Below, one piece after another: positions 24,461 to 27,778 of a stretch of DNA of 27,778 nucleotides. The first letter of the stretch is position 1, and each line of letters begins with the position of its first letter. Source of the stretch: JBBRCX01 sp038204465 (lineage in GTDB: Bacteria > Planctomycetota > Phycisphaerae > Tepidisphaerales > Tepidisphaeraceae); the NCBI GenBank assembly GCA_038204465.1, contig JBBRCX010000064.1:1-27778 (forward strand), read 5' to 3'. Below the pieces are notes generated by a model that saw only the letters and a list, made by a program, of their open reading frames with translations, was not told the origin of the DNA and did no database searches. The translations under genes were made by a program, and so were the position numbers.

Positions 24461-25963
24461 TCAATGGTAGCTAGCGGCCCCGGAAGCATCCGTCTCGATC
24501 TTGCGCTTTCGCCACACCTGATGAAACGTCTTCTTCGCGGGCGCCGGCATGTCGCGGATCTGCGTCCACCCCGCCGCCACCTTCGGCAATTCCCTGACCC
24601 ACCCCGTCCCCTTCGCCCTTCGCCGCAGATCGATCTTCTGGAACCAGCTGATCGTGTTGTACAGCAGCGGCGACTTCATCGCCCACGCCCACAGCCGATA
24701 GACCACCCGCTCGCCCCAGCCGTTCAAGTGCGAGGTGACGATGTCGCGGCGCAGGTTGATCAGGTGCTTGGGGATGTTGATCTTCACCGGGCATGCTTCG
24801 TAGCACGCGCCGCACAGGCTCGACGCCTGCGGCAGGTCCTTGAAATTGCCCAGCCCCTGAAACAGCGGCGTGATCAACGCGCCGATCGGCCCGGGATAGA
24901 CGCTCCCATACGCGTGGCCGCCGATCTTCCGATAGATCGGGCACGCGTTGAGACAAGCCCCGCAGCGGATGCAGCGCAGCGTCTCGCGATACTCCTCGCT
25001 CGCCAGAATCTCGCTGCGCCCGTTGTCGATCAGCACGAGGTGGAATTCCTCCGGCCCGTCCTTCTCCCCCGCCGACCGCGGGCCGCCGAAAATATTGGTG
25101 TAGATCGTGATTGGCTGCCCGGTGGCGCTGCGCGCCAGCAGCTTGAGCATCACCGCCAGGTCCACCATCCGCGGCACGACCTTCTCGATCCCAACCAGGC
25201 TCACCAGCACACGCGGCGTCGTCACGCTCTGTCGCTGGTTCCCCTCGTTCTCGACGCAGCAGACGTGCCCCGTCTCCGCCACGAGGAAGTTGCCGCCGGT
25301 GATGCCGAAGTCAGCCTTGCGAAACTTGTCCCGAAGGTATTTCCGCGCCTGCATCGTCAGCGCGTTGGGGTCGTCGTTGTACGGCGTGCCGAAGTATTCG
25401 CTGAACAGCTGCGCGATCGACGCCTTGTCCTTGTGGACGATCGGCGCCACCAGGTGCGAGGGCTTGTCGTGGCTGATCTGGACGATGAACTCGCCCAGGT
25501 CCGTCTCCACCACGTCCATCCCCGCCCTCTCCATCGCGTGCGCGAGGTTGATCTCCTCGCTCACCATCGACTTGCTCTTGATCACCCGCTCGCACTTCGC
25601 GGCCCGCGCGATCCCCAGGATGATGCGCTTGGCGTGCGCGCCGTCGGTCGCGAAGTGGACCTGGCCCCCATTTTTCTCGACGTTGGCTTGTAGTTGCTCC
25701 AGGTAATAATCGAGGTAGTCCAGCGCGTGCTGCTTGATGTCGCCGGCCAGCGCCCGCAGGCCGTCCGCGTCCGGAAGTTCCGTGAGGCACAGCTGCCGGC
25801 CCGTGTACTGCCGCATCACGGCATTGTTGATCGACCGCTTGAGCTTCTCATCCCCCGCCGCCTTCACGCTCACGCTGTGGAAATCAAACTTCGAAGCCGC
25901 CGCCTGCTCGAGAAACTCCTCGGTATTCTCATCCAGCGGCTGGTTCTGAAGCGTCGAGGACAT
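24461..25963 (-). CDS. lutB: LutB-type iron-sulfur lactate utilisation protein
   Basis: A 500-residue protein with an N-terminal LUD domain and C-terminal ferredoxin-like clusters. Cysteines C331, C334, C337 and C341 form CIRCGACLNACP, and C384, C387 and C391 form CGACYEACP. The LUD part shows KSKSMVSEEINL, ETDLGEFIVQI and ITGGNFLVAETG. In Bacillus, LutABC oxidises L-lactate. LutA is not in the window: the gene upstream on this strand is unrelated. The ATG at 25963 is fixed by the -10 box 6 bases upstream; no SD site is present. Confidence 0.92.
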   Translation of the reverse strand: MSSTLQNQPLDENTEEFLEQAAASKFDFHSVSVKAAGDEKLKRSINNAVMRQYTGRQLCLTELPDADGLRALAGDIKQHALDYLDYYLEQLQANVEKNGGQVHFATDGAHAKRIILGIARAAKCERVIKSKSMVSEEINLAHAMERAGMDVVETDLGEFIVQISHDKPSHLVAPIVHKDKASIAQLFSEYFGTPYNDDPNALTMQARKYLRDKFRKADFGITGGNFLVAETGHVCCVENEGNQRQSVTTPRVLVSLVGIEKVVPRMVDLAVMLKLLARSATGQPITIYTNIFGGPRSAGEKDGPEEFHLVLIDNGRSEILASEEYRETLRCIRCGACLNACPIYRKIGGHAYGSVYPGPIGALITPLFQGLGNFKDLPQASSLCGACYEACPVKINIPKHLINLRRDIVTSHLNGWGERVVYRLWAWAMKSPLLYNTISWFQKIDLRRRAKGTGWVRELPKVAAGWTQIRDMPAPAKKTFHQVWRKRKIETDASGAASYH

Positions 25964-25969
25964 ATCGGG

Positions 25970-25975
25970 ATTGTA
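25970..25975 (-). promoter_or_regulatory. -10 box of lutB, leaderless type
   Basis: TACAAT on the minus strand ends exactly 6 bases before the lutB ATG. The arrangement is identical to the one before the gene at 22673. No convincing -35 is found at 17-18 bases. Confidence 0.45.
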
Positions 25976-25983
25976 GCGGGGGA

Positions 25984-26069
25984 CCGCGAAGACCCGAAGG
26001 AATAAAGAAAGCTAGCCGCGAAGGCGCGAAAAGAGTTTTTATCCAGAGCCAATCCCCGCTCCTTCGGGT
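25984..26069. repeat. CCGCGAAG repeats and a 10-base inverted repeat
   Basis: CCGCGAAGACCCGAAGG (25984-26000) and CCGCGAAGGCGCGAA (26016-26030) are related copies 32 bases apart. Separately, ACCCGAAGGA (25992-26001) is perfectly inverted as TCCTTCGGGT (26060-26069). They fill the gap upstream of lutB. Similar CGCGAAG-rich intergenic repeats are, as I recall, common in several GC-rich phyla. Confidence 0.5.
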
Positions 26070-26128
26070 TCTGCGAAAGTGAAAACGAGCGCCGCACGGA
26101 TGTATCCCTGCTGGCTGCGGCGGGAAGG

Positions 26129-26158
26129 ATGACATTGGCGAGGCGTGGTGGTTACACT
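26129..26158 (+). promoter_or_regulatory. Candidate promoter of the Cys-rich hypothetical gene
   Basis: ATGACA (26129-26134, 5 of 6 matches to TTGACA), an 18-base spacer, and TACACT (26153-26158, 4 of 6 matches). Transcription would start near 26165, just before the ATG at 26168. This argues against the earlier in-frame ATG at 26129, which lies inside the -35. Confidence 0.45.
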
Positions 26159-26167
26159 GTCGATGCC

Positions 26168-26710
26168 ATGAGCATGATGCGATTCGGGCTGCTCTTCCGC
26201 GAGTTGGCCGAGCGGGAGACGCGAACGGTCAAGATCTTCGATCCTCTCCCGGTGGACGATCCTTCGTTCCTGCCGGTTGACGAGTACGGCTTCGACGAGT
26301 GGTACTGCGTGGAACCGAGGTGCGATTGTCGCCGGGTCATGATCAACGTCGTGGCCCGACATGCCCAGGCGCACGCGGCGACGATCAACCACGGGTTTGA
26401 TCCGCCGGGTAAGGATGATCTCGTGCCGGACCAGACGTTCCTGGATCCGCTGAACCGACAATCGCGATGGTCGGCGGTGTTGCTGGATCTATTTGCGAAC
26501 GTTGTGCTGGCCGACGAAAGTTATCGTCAGCGACTGCTGCGGCACTACCACCTGTTCAAGAACGCGGTGGACGATCCGGCTCACCCGTGTCAGCGACTTG
26601 TTCGCGGCTGGGCGGACCCAGCCGGCGAGCCATCGCCCCGCACCCGCAAGCGGGTTCCCGCGATTCCTCCGCCGCCTCCGCGGTGTGGCAAGCGCAACCG
26701 GCGGCGTTGA
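26168..26710 (+). CDS. Hypothetical protein with a Cys cluster
   Basis: A 180-residue soluble protein. The core reads DEYGFDEWYCVEPRCDCRRVMINVVAR, with cysteines spaced CxxxxCxC like a metal site. Conserved-looking blocks follow: PDQTFLDPLNRQSRWSAVLL, then YRQRLLRHYHLFKNAV. I have the impression of a widespread family with the CDCRRV pattern, sometimes next to mobile elements, but I cannot name it. The tail from about residue 150 is proline- and arginine-rich and probably disordered. The start is chosen from the promoter at 26129-26158. It converges on the CcbP-like gene, 129 bases away. Confidence 0.65.
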   Translation: MSMMRFGLLFRELAERETRTVKIFDPLPVDDPSFLPVDEYGFDEWYCVEPRCDCRRVMINVVARHAQAHAATINHGFDPPGKDDLVPDQTFLDPLNRQSRWSAVLLDLFANVVLADESYRQRLLRHYHLFKNAVDDPAHPCQRLVRGWADPAGEPSPRTRKRVPAIPPPPPRCGKRNRRR

Positions 26711-26839
26711 GAACGAATGGCGCGGTCGCGTTCCTCTTCAGCACGCGGGATTCGGTTGCTTCCAACGATCCGGCGTCCAGACGGAGGAGAGAAACATACG
26801 CGATGTCCACCGACCACCGCGGTTCTCGGCGCTGGTTTT

Positions 26840-27211
26840 TCAAAACTCGTATCCCTGCCTCACCCAGTAAAGCCAATCCTCCACTGCCTGGCGGGTCTGC
26901 TCATCGGCATCACCGACCTTGAGCTGCGACAACGGGACCGCCAAGCCCTCCTTCTCCCGGCGAATGGTCACGAATATCTCACGGGCGCATTCCTCCTCCG
27001 GCGGCATGCCGATGGCTTCGACTTCATCTTTCACCCGCAGCGGCGAGATCGCGCGCCGGGTCGTGCATCGGGCGGTGAACGGGAAGCTCAGCTTCCCCTC
27101 CAGGTAGTAGTACCAACCCATGGCCCGCTCGTCAGAACCGTATGCGTCCACGACCACCTCCATGAGGATGCGCTGCTCTCGAACCGGATCGCTCTTGTTG
27201 GCCTTGGGCAT
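26840..27211 (-). CDS. CcbP-like calcium-binding protein
   Basis: A 123-residue acidic protein. It resembles the family of cyanobacterial CcbP (calcium-binding protein from Anabaena): EQRILMEVVVDAYGSDERAMGWYYYLE, then LSFPFTARC, SPLRVKDEVEAIGM, EEECAREIFV, and the terminal AVEDWLYWVRQGYEF. CcbP buffers cytosolic calcium; here the function is by family only. I chose the ATG at 27211 because GGAG lies 6 bases upstream. The open frame continues to 27481, but that part is IS66 tnpB sequence read in the correct frame at first and then out of frame. A fused 213-residue call would be artificial. Confidence 0.75.
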   Translation of the reverse strand: MPKANKSDPVREQRILMEVVVDAYGSDERAMGWYYYLEGKLSFPFTARCTTRRAISPLRVKDEVEAIGMPPEEECAREIFVTIRREKEGLAVPLSQLKVGDADEQTRQAVEDWLYWVRQGYEF

Positions 27212-27225
27212 CGCCTGCTCCGGCA

Positions 27226-27602
27226 TCAGCGCTGGCGTCGGTGTCGCTTGACCCGCTTCACGCTCCGCAGATAAATCCCATCCAGCATCATCGCCAGCTC
27301 GCTGGCCCGCAGCTCGACCGATAGCGCGGGCGGCTCGACCTTGGGCAACTTGAACGTCCTTCTTCCAGCCAATTATACACAGGGCAAAGCCGTCGCGATC
27401 CCAGTAGAGGATCTTGAGCCGGTCCCCGCCGCGCGAGCGGAAGAGGAACAGATGGCCCGACAGCGGATCATCCCCCGTCACCGACGCCGCCAGCTCCGTC
27501 AGACGGTGAAACCCCGCAGCGCATGTCCGCCGGTTCCTCGCACAGCCAGATCCGTGTCGTCGCCGACCGATCCAACTGCTCCAGAGTCTGCAGGCCGATC
27601 AC
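27226..27602 (-). pseudogene. IS66 family TnpB remnant with frameshifts
   Basis: Read across frames, the minus strand gives an IS66 TnpB-like (Orf2) protein: RIWLCEEPADMRCG, then LTELAASVTGDDPLSGHLFLF, RSRGGDRLKILYWDRDGFAL and a final FKLPKVEPPALSVELRASEL ending RRQR at the TGA 27226-27228. One extra base (in the GGGG near 27519) and two missing bases (near 27380 and 27355) break the frame. The possible start is the GTG at 27600-27602. tnpA and the DDE transposase tnpC are absent from the window, so this is a dead fragment. Confidence 0.8.
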
Positions 27603-27613
27603 GTCAGCGGCAG

Positions 27614-27655
27614 CGTAAGGAGAGCGTAAGGGGGTCAGCATCGTAAGGGGGTCAG
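27614..27655. repeat. Short tandem CGTAAGG repeats
   Basis: CGTAAGGGGGTCAG occurs at 27625-27638 and again at 27642-27655, 17 bases apart. A partial copy, CGTAAGG, lies at 27614-27620. They border the IS66 remnant and may mark an element end or a nested insertion. Confidence 0.6.
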
Positions 27656-27658
27656 GAG

Positions 27659-27671
27659 TTAATGGCATTAA
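27659..27671. repeat. TTAATG/CATTAA palindrome
   Basis: TTAATGGCATTAA is a perfect 13-base inverted repeat around one G. It directly follows the CGTAAGG repeats and is AT-rich in a GC-rich setting. This is consistent with imported DNA. Confidence 0.45.
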
Positions 27672-27724
27672 GTTAATCGCAACTCCGCACTATCACTGCA
27701 TTTACAACGTTTGCGCAAGACGCA

Positions 27725-27772
27725 GCCTCCTGTCAGAATGGTGGTGCTTTTAGTCACCAACCAACAGGAGGC
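27725..27772 (+). promoter_or_regulatory. Hairpin masking an SD site for a gene beyond the window
   Basis: GCCTCCTGT (27725-27733) pairs perfectly with ACAGGAGGC (27764-27772). Inside, TGGTG (27739-27743) pairs with CACCA (27755-27759). The right arm contains AGGAGG, a strong SD site, with the window ending 6 bases later. A plus-strand start codon probably lies just outside. The stem would hide the SD site. Confidence 0.5.
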
Positions 27773-27778
27773 CACGGA

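Noticed and set aside
24029..25693. Open plus-strand frame of 554 codons antisense to lutB and lutC
   Set aside because: The product is rich in Arg, Leu, His and Asp with no family resemblance. It mirrors well-supported lutBC genes and is a GC-bias artefact.
27614..27655. CRISPR-like array
   Set aside because: Only two full 14-base copies with 3-base spacers; far too short for repeats and spacers.

Overview
The window is a GC-rich bacterial chromosome segment made almost entirely of housekeeping genes. I read it as a planctomycete, probably of the Phycisphaerae/Tepidisphaerales side. The grounds are a small 'HYExAFE' protein that I recall from that group, large TPR and coiled-coil proteins I cannot place elsewhere, a BatA/DUF58 pair, an isolated FliN-type gene, and mixed start signals: some genes have strong Shine-Dalgarno (SD) sites, others have none but carry a -10 box almost touching the ATG. 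This placement is inference, because no rRNA gene is present.

Region 1 (1-6560, + strand) is a type II fatty-acid cluster: rpmF, plsX, fabH, fabD, fabG, acpP, fabF, then a lone FliN/SpoA-domain gene with its own good promoter. PlsX links acyl-ACP to phospholipid synthesis, FabH/FabD/AcpP start chains, and FabF/FabG elongate them. fabZ and an enoyl reductase are not here. Region 2 (6563-11547, - strand) reads rsmD, a DUF58 protein, a BatA-like vWA membrane protein, then a CCA-adding enzyme, all tightly packed. Region 3 (11604-15214, + strand) holds the HYExAFE protein, a small membrane protein, two related small exported proteins, biotin synthase, and a decayed ketoacyl-synthase gene.

Region 4 (15337-19819, - strand) carries a GTDC1/QTMAN-type glycosyltransferase, glycyl-tRNA synthetase, ribosomal protein S20 with a readable promoter and leader hairpin, and a large TPR protein. 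Region 5 (20008-23752, + strand) has def and fmt, the N-formylmethionine cycle, followed by a membrane coiled-coil protein and an FAD-dependent oxidoreductase of the geranylgeranyl-reductase type. Region 6 (23798-25963, - strand) is lutB-lutC without lutA.

Region 7 (25964-27778) is the accessory end: GC-rich repeats, an unrecognised Cys-rich protein, a CcbP-like calcium-binding protein gene directly behind a frameshifted IS66 tnpB remnant, short direct repeats, and a hairpin that would mask an SD site at the right edge. I found no tRNA, rRNA, CRISPR array, phage module or obvious defence system. No clearly new multi-gene system stands out. The best leads are single genes of unknown function and the recurrent near-leaderless start signature.
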